24,941 bases of DNA from Dehalococcoides mccartyi (GCA_945888895.1 CAMDAY010000006.1:1-24941), one strand, 5' to 3'; shown: positions 6,619 to 15,099, numbered from the stretch's first letter. Made by a program: numbers and translations. The notes: generated by a model from the letters alone, not told the origin.

Positions 6619-8601
6619 ATGGCCGTCACCGGATTTGAGATCACCAGCCGGGAGCCATACGAGGGTGGCGCCGCCTTCGGCGATGCGGGCGCATACGAGC
6701 GCATCGAAGGCGTGCTGCACTTCGCCGTCGACCCGGTGCATGCGGCGAACGCGGGCATCGTGGACATCGAGCGGGCGGAACGCGGTGCGGACGGGCTCGT
6801 GCACTTCGACGCCGACCTGTCGCTGCTCCAGCCGGTGGACGGCACGAAGGCGAACAGTCGGCTGCTCGCCGATGTCGTGAACCGCGGCGGGCGCACGTGG
6901 GTGGGCTACAACCTCGCCGCGCGCGACAACATCGCCATCCAGCCGGGCGACGGCTTCCTGATGCGCCGAGGCTGGACGATCGCGGCGATCGGGTGGCAGT
7001 GGGACGTCATCCCCGGCAGCGGCCTCCTCGGCCTCCGCGCGCCCCAGGCACTGACGGACGGCGCGCCGACCGCTACTCCTCTCGAGGGCTGGATCAGCGT
7101 GACACACCAGCCGAACGCGAGGGTCGCGCAACTGCCGCTGTCCGATCGCATCCACCAGCCGTACACCGCGGCGAGCCTCGACCAGCCGGACGCGCGGATG
7201 CTCGTGCGGGACTACCCGGATGCGCCGCGCACGGAGATCGAGCGCGCCCGCTGGCGCTTCGCGCGCGTCGAGGGCGGACGCCAGGTGCCTGCCTCGACGC
7301 ACGTCGTCCTCGACGGCGAGTTCGAGGCGGGGCGCTACTACGAAATCATCTACCGCACGAACACATGCCCGGTGGTGGGCACGGGGATCCTCGCGTTCCG
7401 CGACGCAGCCTCGTTCCTGCGCTATTCAGCGAGCGAGGAGAACCCGGCGCGGGGGCGGCTGACGCATGCGTTCGCCTTCGGCGTGTCGCAGTCAGGGCGC
7501 CTCCTGCGCTCGCTGCTGAAGGGCGGGTTCAACGCGGACGAGTCCGAGCGCATCGCTTACGACGGGTTCCACGTGCACATCGCCGGCGGGCGCATGGGGG
7601 AGTTCAACCAGCGGTTCGGACAGCCCTCGCTGACCGCGCCGTACGGCGTGGGGTACACACCGCCGTTCACATACGAGGACACGACTGATCCGCTGCGCGA
7701 GGAGACGATCCCCGGGCTCCTCGGCACGCTGCGGTCGCAGGAACGCGTACCGAGGATCATCACGACGAACACGAGCACGGAGTACTGGCGCGGCGATGCG
7801 TCGCTGCTGCACGTCGATCCCTCGGGTGCGCGCGACCTGCCCGAGACGCCGGAAACGCGCGCGTACTACTTCACCGGCACGCACCATGGCAACGCGACGT
7901 GGCCGATGGCGGATGTGGCAGCGGCCGACCCGGCGGCACGCGGCGCGCACACCTTCAACACGACGCACTACGGCCCGCTGCTGCGCACGGCGCTCGTGCA
8001 CCTCGAACGGTGGGTGTGCGAGGGCGTCGAGCCGCCGCCGAGCGCGCTGCCGCGCGTCGCGGACGGCACGGCGGTGCCCCGCGAGCGGGTCGTCGAGGTG
8101 TTCCGCACGTTCCCGACGGCGACGACGCCCGACCCGGTGCGGCTCGCGACGATGCCGCGCCTGGACTTTGGGCCGGACGCGGAGCGCGTGGCGACGACGC
8201 TGCCGCCGATCGTCGACGCTCCCTTCCCGACGCTGGTGTCGGCAGTGGACGCGGACGGCAACGAGGTCGCCGGGGTGCGGCTGCCGGACATGACCGTGCC
8301 CCTGGCGACTCTCATGGGCTGGAACCCGCGGCACCCGGACACGGGCGGCGTCGGGCAGATCATGCCGCTCACCGGCTCGACGGTGCCGTTCGCGGTGACC
8401 TCGTCAGCGCGGGCGGCGACGGGCGATCCGCGGGCGGCGATCGAGGAGCGGTATCGCGACCGCGACGACTTCCTCGGGCGCGTCCGCGTGGAGGCGGGGA
8501 AGCTTGTCGAGCAACGCTATCTCCTCGACGAGGATGTCGAGGTAGTGGTGGGGCATGCGGCGGCGCGGTGGGATGCGCTGGTGCCGACGGCGGCGCGGTA
8601 G
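6619..8601 (+). CDS. alpha/beta hydrolase domain-containing protein (Abhydrolase_10-like)
   Basis: A 660-residue protein of the large 'alpha/beta hydrolase domain' family found in environmental catabolic gene sets. It opens MAVTGFEITSREPYEGGAAF, with the family's paired beta-rich N-terminal region (VDIERAERGADGLVHFDADL, LLADVVNRGG, GWTIAAIGWQWDV). The nucleophile elbow is FAFGVSQSGRLLR, with Ser290 the likely nucleophile in G-V-S-Q-S-G. The later YYFTGTHHGN and THYGPLLRTALVHLERWV are family blocks. The expected role is ester or lactone hydrolysis of a small organic substrate; no signal peptide is seen. A GGGGGTG stretch precedes the start. Its 3' end is duplicated in fossil form at 10163-10213. 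Confidence 0.87.
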   Translation: MAVTGFEITSREPYEGGAAFGDAGAYERIEGVLHFAVDPVHAANAGIVDIERAERGADGLVHFDADLSLLQPVDGTKANSRLLADVVNRGGRTWVGYNLAARDNIAIQPGDGFLMRRGWTIAAIGWQWDVIPGSGLLGLRAPQALTDGAPTATPLEGWISVTHQPNARVAQLPLSDRIHQPYTAASLDQPDARMLVRDYPDAPRTEIERARWRFARVEGGRQVPASTHVVLDGEFEAGRYYEIIYRTNTCPVVGTGILAFRDAASFLRYSASEENPARGRLTHAFAFGVSQSGRLLRSLLKGGFNADESERIAYDGFHVHIAGGRMGEFNQRFGQPSLTAPYGVGYTPPFTYEDTTDPLREETIPGLLGTLRSQERVPRIITTNTSTEYWRGDASLLHVDPSGARDLPETPETRAYYFTGTHHGNATWPMADVAAADPAARGAHTFNTTHYGPLLRTALVHLERWVCEGVEPPPSALPRVADGTAVPRERVVEVFRTFPTATTPDPVRLATMPRLDFGPDAERVATTLPPIVDAPFPTLVSAVDADGNEVAGVRLPDMTVPLATLMGWNPRHPDTGGVGQIMPLTGSTVPFAVTSSARAATGDPRAAIEERYRDRDDFLGRVRVEAGKLVEQRYLLDEDVEVVVGHAAARWDALVPTAAR

Positions 8602-8739
8602 GGGCTGGCGAGGGGCGCCTCGTTTGTGCTGCGCGCCCGCCCATCATTTGAGTGATGGCCCGCGCCTCCGCGCGCCGCGAGTCTAGACGGGCGCTCCGGA
8701 CACCGGGGCGCTCACCTCGGACGAGGCTGGGAGGGTTAC

Positions 8740-9774
8740 ATGCGGGTCTCCATCGGGCTGCACGCACCGTTGCGGGAGATCCCCCCGCTCGTCACTCGCG
8801 CCGAGGCGCTCGGCTTCGACATGTTCGTGGCGAACGAGACCTCGTTCGAGCCGATGCTCATGCTGGGCGCGGCGGCGCTCGCGACCGAGCACGCGGTGCT
8901 CACCACGGGCGTCGCTCTAGCGTTCCCGCGCTCGCCGTACGTGATGGCCCAGGCGGCATGGGAGATCCAGCGCGCCTCGAACGGGCGCCTGCTCCTCGGT
9001 CTCGGATCGCAGGTGAAGGGGCACATGGAGCGGCGGTTCTCCATCCCGTGGGCGCCCCCCGGCCCGCGCATGAAGGACTACATCGCCTGTCTGCGTGCGA
9101 TCTGGCGGACGTGGCAGTACGGCGATGCCCCCACCTACGAGGGCGAGTACTACCGCTTCCTGCGCATGAACCCCGCCTCCAACCCCGGCCCGATCGATCA
9201 CCCCGACATCCCGATCGTCGTCTCAGCGGTCAACCCGTACATGGCGCGACTGGCGGGCGAGGAGGGCGGCATCGTCACGCACTCCTTCACCACCGATCGC
9301 TACATGCGCGAGGTGCTGCTGCCGAACGTGCTCGCGGGGGCGGAGAAGCGCGGTCGCAAGAAGTCCGAGCTGTCGATCCGCGGTGGCGGCTTCATCGCGA
9401 CGGGCAAAACGGAGGAAGATGTGCACAAGATGCGCGAGTGGGTGCGCTCCCGCGTCGCGTACTACGGCTCCACGCGCTCTTACCACGGCGTGCTCGCCCT
9501 CGATGGGTGGAGCGAGGAGGGCGCGGCGCTGCACCGGCTCTCCATGGAGAACCGCTGGCAGGAGATGACCGACCTCGTCACGGACGAGATCCTCGACGAG
9601 TTCTGTGTCGCCGAGACGTGGGACGAACTGCCGAAGGTGTTGAGCGAGCGCTACGCCGGGATCGCCACCGACCTGACGTTCTCCGCGAAGCTGGACGACG
9701 AGGGCGACGCCGAGCGCATCGCGGACGTCGTGAGGCAGATCAAGGCGATCAAGCCGTTCGGCGTCGACGACTAG
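8740..9774 (+). CDS. LLM class F420-dependent oxidoreductase (TIGR03617-like)
   Basis: A 344-residue luciferase-like TIM-barrel oxidoreductase expected to use F420 (or FMN) to oxidise or reduce a small organic substrate in the cytoplasm. It begins MRVSIGLHAPLREIPPLVTR. Family landmarks are AEALGFDMFVANETSFEPML, the VLTTGVALAFPRSPYVMAQ strand and SNGRLLLGLGSQVKGHMERRF, where the G-R-L-x-L-G-x-G-x-Q/S-V-K phosphate-binding loop is characteristic of the TIGR03617 branch. The downstream PDIPIVVSAVNPYMARLAGE is also typical. GGGAGGG lies 4 bases before the ATG. It stands alone, 138 bp after the abhydrolase gene. Cofactor choice is inferred from family only. Confidence 0.88.
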   Translation: MRVSIGLHAPLREIPPLVTRAEALGFDMFVANETSFEPMLMLGAAALATEHAVLTTGVALAFPRSPYVMAQAAWEIQRASNGRLLLGLGSQVKGHMERRFSIPWAPPGPRMKDYIACLRAIWRTWQYGDAPTYEGEYYRFLRMNPASNPGPIDHPDIPIVVSAVNPYMARLAGEEGGIVTHSFTTDRYMREVLLPNVLAGAEKRGRKKSELSIRGGGFIATGKTEEDVHKMREWVRSRVAYYGSTRSYHGVLALDGWSEEGAALHRLSMENRWQEMTDLVTDEILDEFCVAETWDELPKVLSERYAGIATDLTFSAKLDDEGDAERIADVVRQIKAIKPFGVDD

Positions 9775-9786
9775 CGCCGGCAAGGC

Positions 9787-10162
9787 TCAGGCGGTCGCGG
9801 CGCGGTCGGGCGGGTGCCTCGGCGGGGGCGACAGCGCGAACGCGACCGCCGCGATGACGCACACCGCGCCGAACGCGAGGAACGCGGGCACGTAGTCGCC
9901 GGTTACGTCGAAGACGGCCGCGGTGATGATCGGCGCCGCCCCCCACCGCAGTGTCCGGCGTAGCTCTCCTGGAGCGTGAACATGCCGATCGAGGCCGCGT
10001 AGATCACCGCGAAGGCGATCATCGTCCGGTACAGGCCGATGCGCTGCAGGAACCACGACCACACCCAGCTCCCGCCGAAGACGCCGAAGCCGTCGATCGA
10101 CACGATCCACGCGCTGTCGAGTGCGGAGTAGCCGAACGATCGCACGAGGCCCGAGATGTTGG
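9787..10162 (-). pseudogene. MFS transporter remnant (5' truncated, internally deleted, frame-broken)
   Basis: Two minus-strand frames together encode pieces of one 12-TM MFS carrier. The upstream piece has GLVRSFGYSALDSAWIVSID followed by GFGVFGGSWVWSWF, then GLYRTMIAFAVIYAASIGMF, matching the TM7-TM8 half. The downstream piece, in another frame, reads APIITAAVFDVTGDYVPAFL, then AFGAVCVIAAVAFALSPPP, matching TM11-TM12 and ending at TGA 9787. Compared with the intact MFS at 11745-13061, about 50-60 residues between these pieces are missing and the first six TM segments are absent. The two pieces meet out of frame near 9945-9965. This is a decayed gene, not a sequencing slip. Confidence 0.8.
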
Positions 10163-10213
10163 GGACACGCGGCTGCGCGGTGGGATGCGCTGGTGCCGGC
10201 AGCCACCCGGCAG
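10163..10213 (+). pseudogene. Fossil of the 3' end of a second abhydrolase-domain gene
   Basis: Read on the plus strand this encodes GHAAARWDALVPAATRQ, nearly identical to the last residues of the protein ending at 8601 (GHAAARWDALVPTAAR, then stop). A 24-bp stretch is identical (8563-8586 and 10175-10198), and the flanking differences are mostly at third codon positions, as expected of diverged coding DNA. The stop position reads CAG instead of TAG. It directly abuts the truncated end of the MFS remnant. Confidence 0.7.
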
Positions 10214-10220
10214 CGCGGAG

Positions 10221-10247
10221 GCCCTCCCCCCAAACGGGAGGAGGGGG
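10221..10247. repeat. C-run/G-run hairpin
   Basis: CCCTCCCCCC, a short AAAC loop and GGGAGGAGGGGG form an imperfect stem. Composition and size match the hairpins at 4321 and 18669, and like those it lies between genes. Confidence 0.4.
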
Positions 10248-10285
10248 CCGGAACCGGAGGGGAGTCCTTCCTGACTGGACACGAC

Positions 10286-10309
10286 GAAGCCCGCCTCCCG
10301 GCGGGCTTC
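10286..10309 (-). terminator. Hairpin terminator downstream of the thiolase gene
   Basis: GAAGCCCGCC and GGCGGGCTTC form a perfect 10-bp stem with a TCCC loop, 26 bp past the thiolase stop. It has no long T tract on either side. It belongs to a set of four hairpins in this window that share the core GCCCGCC-4 nt-GGCGGGC. Confidence 0.6.
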
Positions 10310-10335
10310 GCTGCACTCACCTTGAGGCACCGAGG

Positions 10336-11559
10336 CTAGCGAGGATCCTTGCTCAGGACGGCGCCGGCGCCGTGGCCGAGCATACCGGTGCAGACGAGGA
10401 TGTTCTCGACATCCTTGATCTGGCGGGCGCCGTCGCCGGGGAGGTTGTCGGCGCGACCCTGGACCTGCTTCACGCCCTCGATCCAGTGGCCGATGCCGTG
10501 GAGGCGTCCCTCCGAGACCTGTCCGCCGAAAGTGTTGATCGGGAGGTCGCCGTCGAGACCGATGCGGCCGTCCTGGATGAACTCGAACGCCTGGCCGGTG
10601 TTCACGAACTCCATGCCCTCAAGCCACCAGTAGATGTCGGGCGAGAAGCCGTCGTAGAACATCGCACCGTCCATATCCTTCGGGCCCAGGTGGGTCGACG
10701 CCCAGAGCGTCCGGCCGAGGTTCCCCGACGACGCGAACTGCCACTCCTCGGGCGGGCGGGAGCGCCAGTCGAAGCCGCCCGAGCCCATGGCGGTGACCCA
10801 CGCGGGCTTCTGCGCGAGACCGGGTACGCGGTCGGCGCGCGCGAGGACGATGGCCCCCGCGCCGTCCACCGGCATGTCGCAGTCGAAGAGGCAGAGCGGG
10901 TCCGCGATCATGCGGGCGTTCATGTAGTCCTCGTAGGACATTGGCTGGTCGCGGAACACCGCGTTCGGGTTGTTGAGGGCGTACGCGCGCATCGTCGTGG
11001 CGTAGGTCGCCATGTGCTCGCGCTTCGCGCCGTACATCTTCATGTAGCGCATGTAGGAAGAGGCGAAGCGCGTGGGCGCATCCGTCAGGCCGTACGGACG
11101 GAGGTAGGCCTCCTCGTCGCGGGCGCGCGGCGCGGCCTGGCCGTCGCCGAGGCTGTTACGCGAGCCGCTGCCGAACACGCCGGATCGCGGTTGGTACATC
11201 GCGCGGTAGACCAGCACGTAGTTGCACTGGCCGGAGACGATCGCGTTGACGCCATAGGCGATCGCCGTGCTGATGTTGCCGCCGCCGTTGCCCCACCACC
11301 GAAGCGTTTCGATGCCGAGGCCCTCGATCATCCACTGGAGCGGCGCGGAGCTGACGCCCGGCACGGGCCCGACTCCCGCGCCCGTGGTCTGCGGGTAATT
11401 CGCCAGGCCGTCAATGTCCTTCAGCGTGAGCCCGGCATCCTCGATGGCGCGCAGGCTGGCCTCCACGGCGAGCGCGCCGACCGAACGACTGAGCTTGCGG
11501 CCGACCTGCGAGTGGCCGACACCGACGATCGCGACTTTGTTCTTGCCCTCAAACTCCAC
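10336..11559 (-). CDS. thiolase family protein (SCP2/SCPx-type, acetyl-CoA acetyltransferase-like)
   Basis: A 407-residue thiolase-fold protein of the lipid-transfer/SCPx branch, which in actinobacteria and relatives includes thiolases and the Ltp2-type retro-aldolases of side-chain degradation. Landmarks are NKVAIVGVGHSQVGRKL, AIEDAGLTLKDIDGLA, MYDGFSP-like FYDGFSPDIYWWLEG, NTFGGQVSEGRLHGIGHWIE with the conserved His, and ILVCTGMLGHGAGAVL at the C-terminus. The N-terminal catalytic Cys region reads WWGNGGGNISTAIAYG and has no Cys, which argues against classical thiolysis and for an aldolase-like or non-thiolase role. GTG at 11559 is chosen because AGGAGAG lies about five bases upstream; longer upstream starts add unlikely residues. 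No DUF35 partner is adjacent. Confidence 0.88.
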   Translation of the reverse strand: MEFEGKNKVAIVGVGHSQVGRKLSRSVGALAVEASLRAIEDAGLTLKDIDGLANYPQTTGAGVGPVPGVSSAPLQWMIEGLGIETLRWWGNGGGNISTAIAYGVNAIVSGQCNYVLVYRAMYQPRSGVFGSGSRNSLGDGQAAPRARDEEAYLRPYGLTDAPTRFASSYMRYMKMYGAKREHMATYATTMRAYALNNPNAVFRDQPMSYEDYMNARMIADPLCLFDCDMPVDGAGAIVLARADRVPGLAQKPAWVTAMGSGGFDWRSRPPEEWQFASSGNLGRTLWASTHLGPKDMDGAMFYDGFSPDIYWWLEGMEFVNTGQAFEFIQDGRIGLDGDLPINTFGGQVSEGRLHGIGHWIEGVKQVQGRADNLPGDGARQIKDVENILVCTGMLGHGAGAVLSKDPR

Positions 11560-11641
11560 GGGTCTCTCCTCACCACTGGCCGTCGCGTGCCGCTGATGGA
11601 CAGCGCGGGACACCCGCGCGGGCGATAGGCCGTGCGCGGGC

Positions 11642-11647
11642 GTTATA
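11642..11647 (-). promoter_or_regulatory. Candidate -10 element (TATAAC) for the thiolase gene
   Basis: TATAAC on the minus strand matches TATAAT at 5 of 6 positions, in a GC-rich region, about 80 bp before the GTG start at 11559. No good -35 is visible. It lies in the divergent gap shared with the MFS gene. Confidence 0.35.
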
Positions 11648-11744
11648 GCACTGTCGCGGCTTGAGAGGCATTGCGGCGATGCACCGCATGTGCAACGTTC
11701 GCTCCTCGACGGCGCACGACGCGCGGATCGAGCCAGGAGGCCAC

Positions 11745-13061
11745 GTGCGCCGGTTCCTCCCGAACGTGTACGAGGGCTGGCTGGTCGTCGCGGCGTCGGC
11801 GTTCTATATCACCCTCGTTTCCGGGGCGATCAACTACGGCTTCGGGACGATCTTCGAGCCGCTGCGCGCCGAGTTCGGCTGGGGCGTCGCCGCCACCGCG
11901 CTCGCGTTCTCGCTGCGCCAGGAGGCAAGCGGCATCGCCGCGCCGATCGTCGGCACGATCAACGACCGCTTTGGACCGGAGCGCACGCTCGCGCTCGGCG
12001 TAGTGATTGCATCCGGCGCGGTCTTCGGCATGTCGATGATCCAGCACCTCTGGCAATTTTACGCGGCGATGCTGCTCGTCTCGGTCGGTACGAGCAGCGT
12101 CGGCGGGCCGGTCGGTATGGCGGCGGTCACGACGTGGTTCGACCGCCGCCGCGCACGGGCGCTCGCGCTGATGACGATGGGGGGCGGGCTGGCCAGTGTG
12201 ATGGTGATCCCGATCGCCATCCTCGTCGAGGCGCTCGGCTGGCGCGGCGCGCTGCGCATCGAAGCGATCATCCTGCTCGTCACGGGCATCGTGCCGATGA
12301 CGACGACACGTTTCCGCCCACCCGATCACCCGCAGCCGATGGACGGGATCCGCGTGGTCGGCGAGGACGGCACGGTGGTGCCCTACGCGACACGCTGGGG
12401 CATCCCCGCGGGCGAAGCGCTCCGCACGCGCTCGTTCGTCATGCTGTCACTCGGCCTCGCGGGGATCTCCTTCGGGACGGCGACGATCATCGTGCTGCAA
12501 ATCCCCTACCTCCAGTCGGTCGGCATCTCCACCAGCGTCGCTGCGACGACGGTGACCGTGTACGGCGTCTCGTCGCTGATCGGGCGGCTGGGGTTCGGGT
12601 TCCTCGCCGACAAGTACAACGCGCGGTTCATGCTCGCCATGTGCACGGCGATGCTGGCCGTGGGGCTGGCGCTGCTGCCGCTGGTGCGCACGCCGCTGCA
12701 GGCGATCGCGGTGCTCCTGATCCTCGGGCCTGGCTTCGGCGGAACGATCCCGGTGCGCACGGCGATGATCGCGAACAACTACGGGACGACGTACTTCGGC
12801 ACCATCAACGGCTGGGCGACGCTGGTGCGGACGCTGGGCTCCGGCGTCGGCCCGTTCATCGTTGGATACACCATCGACCGCACGGGGCAGTACGGCGCGG
12901 GATGGCTCCTCGCCTCGGCGGCGGTCGCGCTCGGCTTCGTCGCCGTGCTCATCGAACGCCCGCCCGAGGCACTCCGCGCCGAGTGGCGTGCCCGGGCTGA
13001 GCGCGAGCGACGCGGAGCAGGCGGTGAGACCGCGCTCCCGGGCCCCCTCGAGGGCCGCTAG
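11745..13061 (+). CDS. MFS transporter
   Basis: A 438-residue major facilitator superfamily permease with about 12 predicted TM helices, of the monocarboxylate/oxalate-formate antiporter-like kind. It opens VRRFLPNVYEGWLVVAASAF. The TM2-TM3 loop carries the MFS motif A region (GTINDRFGPERTLALGVV), repeated in the second half as GFLADKYNARFMLAMCTAML. A cytoplasmic loop after TM6 (TTRFRPPDHPQPMDG) separates the halves. Later blocks are GPGFGGTIPVRTAMIANNYG and GPFIVGYTIDRTGQYG. GTG 11745 is chosen for a perfect AGGAGG five bases upstream; the longer frame adds 28 non-family residues. It is divergent from the thiolase, suggesting transport of the acid or CoA-ester precursor used there (inference). 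It is homologous to the remnant at 9787-10162. Confidence 0.88.
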   Translation: MRRFLPNVYEGWLVVAASAFYITLVSGAINYGFGTIFEPLRAEFGWGVAATALAFSLRQEASGIAAPIVGTINDRFGPERTLALGVVIASGAVFGMSMIQHLWQFYAAMLLVSVGTSSVGGPVGMAAVTTWFDRRRARALALMTMGGGLASVMVIPIAILVEALGWRGALRIEAIILLVTGIVPMTTTRFRPPDHPQPMDGIRVVGEDGTVVPYATRWGIPAGEALRTRSFVMLSLGLAGISFGTATIIVLQIPYLQSVGISTSVAATTVTVYGVSSLIGRLGFGFLADKYNARFMLAMCTAMLAVGLALLPLVRTPLQAIAVLLILGPGFGGTIPVRTAMIANNYGTTYFGTINGWATLVRTLGSGVGPFIVGYTIDRTGQYGAGWLLASAAVALGFVAVLIERPPEALRAEWRARAERERRGAGGETALPGPLEGR

Positions 13062-13067
13062 CGGCCC
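13052..13067. repeat. Perfect 16-bp palindrome across the MFS stop codon
   Basis: GGGCCGCTAGCGGCCC spans the TAG stop of the MFS gene. It can form an 8-bp cruciform or a hairpin with a very tight loop. It lacks a T tract, so a termination role is uncertain. Confidence 0.45.
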
Positions 13068-13179
13068 GTCGGCAACGCCTTCCGGACGGCGGTGGACGCG
13101 CAGGGACCGCCCGTCTTACAACTCTCGTACTAGACGCCTCCCTTGGGAGCGCCACCACGTCCTGGAAGGAACAAGAAGC

Positions 13180-14931
13180 ATGTCAACGTACGAACCGTTC
13201 ACGGGCCACTTCAGCCGACGCACCATGCTGCGTCGAGGCTTCGCCGTCGGTGGCGGGCTCACCGGCGCCGCGCTCATCGGGTGCGGTAGCGGGCCGCGGA
13301 AATCGGTCAACGACAACGCTGCGGCGAGCAGCGCGGTCGCGCCGAAGGCGCCCGAGCTCGTCAAGGAGCGCGACGGAATGCCGGTGGCGAAGGGCACGCC
13401 GAAGAAAGGCGGCACGTTCACCATCTCCGCGACTGAGACCTACGTCCAGCACGACCAGCACACTGCGGTCTCGAGCTCTGAGTGGATGGTCCTGGGTGAA
13501 CGCGCGCTCGAGCTGGACGAGTTCAGCGGGAAGCTGCGCGGCAACCTCGTCGAGTCGTGGGAGCAGCCCGACAAGAACACCTACCTCCTGAAGGTCCGCA
13601 AGGGCGTCAAGCTGCACAACAAGGCGCCATGGAACGGGCGCGAGTTCGACGCGGCCGACCTGGCCTGGAACCTCAACCGCATCGCCGGTAACACCGCCGA
13701 GGCCGAAAAGCTGCCCAAGGGCAATTTCCAGCGGGCGACCACCATGGAGGGCGCCGGCAAGTTCGAGGCGGTCGACAAGAGCACCGTGAAGGTGACGATG
13801 GCGAAGGTGAACAGCGCCTTCCTCAATGGCGTCACCGAGATCCGAAACGTGATGATGCCGAAGGAAATCGTCGAGATCGGGTTCAAGGATCCGATGAAGT
13901 TCGGGGGGATGGCGCCCTTCCAGATCGCCGAAAGCATCGAGGGCACCCGGCAGTCATACACCCGCTTTGACGGCTACTACCGGCCCAACGAGCCCTACTT
14001 CGACAAGATTGTGCAGACGGTCATCCCGGATCGTGCGGCGACGCTCGCGGCGTTCCTGTCGAAGCAGATCAGCATCATGAGCTCGCCGACGGCACAAGAG
14101 GTGAAGACAATCCAGGGGGCCCGCGCTGACGCGCTGCTCTACTCCTACATCGGTGTGAACTACAACTTCATCATGTTCAACTTGAAGCACAAGCCGTTCC
14201 AGGACTTTCGCGTGCGGAAGGCCCTGAACATGGCGACGGACTTCGAGGACGTCGGCAACGGCTACCACGGCTCGGGCTGGGGGTCGCTCGCGGCGTTCCA
14301 CCAGGCCTTCCCGGAGGCATGGCAGGACGCGAAGGTGAAGGGCCTCGCCGGCCTCAATCCCGCGACAAAGGCCAAAGACCGCGAGGAGGCCGCCAAACTG
14401 CTCTCCGCGGCGGGATACGCGAACGGCGACAAGCTCGAGTTCGAAATCATGCACAAGCCGAAGGCGGAGAACCGGGAGAACGCGCTGCGGTTCCAGGCGC
14501 AGATGGCGAAGCTGTTCCCGGGAATCAAAATCGTGATCAAGGCGCCGGAGACGGCCGTCTTCGACAAGGCTCAGGCCGCTAAGGACTTCCAGGCGATCTC
14601 CAACGACTCGACGATGAACCCGGACATCGTGCTGGAGGGCTACGCCCGCTGGCACAGCACGGGCAGCCGCAACTACGGCGGCTTCGCGGAAGCGGAGTCC
14701 GACTCGATCCTCGAGAAGGCGTTGGGCGAGGTCGACATGAAGGCCCGCGCGGAGTTGATGAACACGTACCAGCAGAAGTACATGGACGCGTGGATGCCGC
14801 ACGTGAACTTCTACGCAACGCCACAGCGGCACTTCGTGCAGCCGGACGTCGGGGGCTTCGACAAGGTCTTCGGACCGTGGGACAGCCTCCGCGGCGTGAC
14901 CCACAAGCTGGGCCGCATCTACAACGTCTAG
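13180..14931 (+). CDS. ABC transporter substrate-binding protein, SBP_bac_5 family, Tat lipoprotein (second paralog)
   Basis: A 583-residue extracytoplasmic solute-binding protein closely related to that at 282-2039. The signal region has FSRRTMLRRG (residues 11-20), then GGGLTGAALIG and lipobox Cys35. Matching blocks include VRKGVKLHNKAPWNGREFDA, NRIAGNTAEAE, MMPKEIVEIGFKDPMKFGG, FRVRKALNMATDFEDVGNGY, LNPATKAKDREEAAKLL and STGSRNYGGF. The start at 13180 has GGAAGGA about 9 bases upstream and places the twin-arginine motif correctly. The gene ends 25 bp before a strong terminator and there is no permease or ATPase beside it, so it is a single-gene unit. The divergence in the ligand-pocket region suggests a related but distinct substrate (inference). 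Confidence 0.93.
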   Translation: MSTYEPFTGHFSRRTMLRRGFAVGGGLTGAALIGCGSGPRKSVNDNAAASSAVAPKAPELVKERDGMPVAKGTPKKGGTFTISATETYVQHDQHTAVSSSEWMVLGERALELDEFSGKLRGNLVESWEQPDKNTYLLKVRKGVKLHNKAPWNGREFDAADLAWNLNRIAGNTAEAEKLPKGNFQRATTMEGAGKFEAVDKSTVKVTMAKVNSAFLNGVTEIRNVMMPKEIVEIGFKDPMKFGGMAPFQIAESIEGTRQSYTRFDGYYRPNEPYFDKIVQTVIPDRAATLAAFLSKQISIMSSPTAQEVKTIQGARADALLYSYIGVNYNFIMFNLKHKPFQDFRVRKALNMATDFEDVGNGYHGSGWGSLAAFHQAFPEAWQDAKVKGLAGLNPATKAKDREEAAKLLSAAGYANGDKLEFEIMHKPKAENRENALRFQAQMAKLFPGIKIVIKAPETAVFDKAQAAKDFQAISNDSTMNPDIVLEGYARWHSTGSRNYGGFAEAESDSILEKALGEVDMKARAELMNTYQQKYMDAWMPHVNFYATPQRHFVQPDVGGFDKVFGPWDSLRGVTHKLGRIYNV

Positions 14932-14956
14932 GCAGCCGCCCAAGCGATGAATGGAG

Positions 14957-14983
14957 GAGCCCGCCGTACGGCGGGCTCTTTCG
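14957..14983 (+). terminator. Rho-independent-like terminator after the second binding protein
   Basis: GAGCCCGCC and GGCGGGCTC form a perfect 9-bp stem with a GTAC loop, followed by TTTCG. It lies 25 bp past the stop codon at 14931. Confidence 0.75.
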
Positions 14984-15099
14984 CGTCGCGGCGCGTCGAG
15001 GCGGTGCGTAGAATGCGCGAGCCGGGCGCGCCTCGTGCGCCCTCGCCACCGAAGAACCCCGCGACGCCCGATGCGGCGACGCGCGCAGAGAGGAACACC

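Noticed and set aside
6361..7302. 313-codon minus-strand frame
   Set aside because: Only its last 39 residues (from Met at 6480) are real, as the N-terminus of the CMD-like gene. The rest is antisense to the abhydrolase gene.
9787..10320. Treating the MFS-like frame as a small intact membrane protein
   Set aside because: Only the last ~50 residues are MFS-like; the preceding residues are out of frame or noncoding, and the TM7-8 piece lies in another frame.
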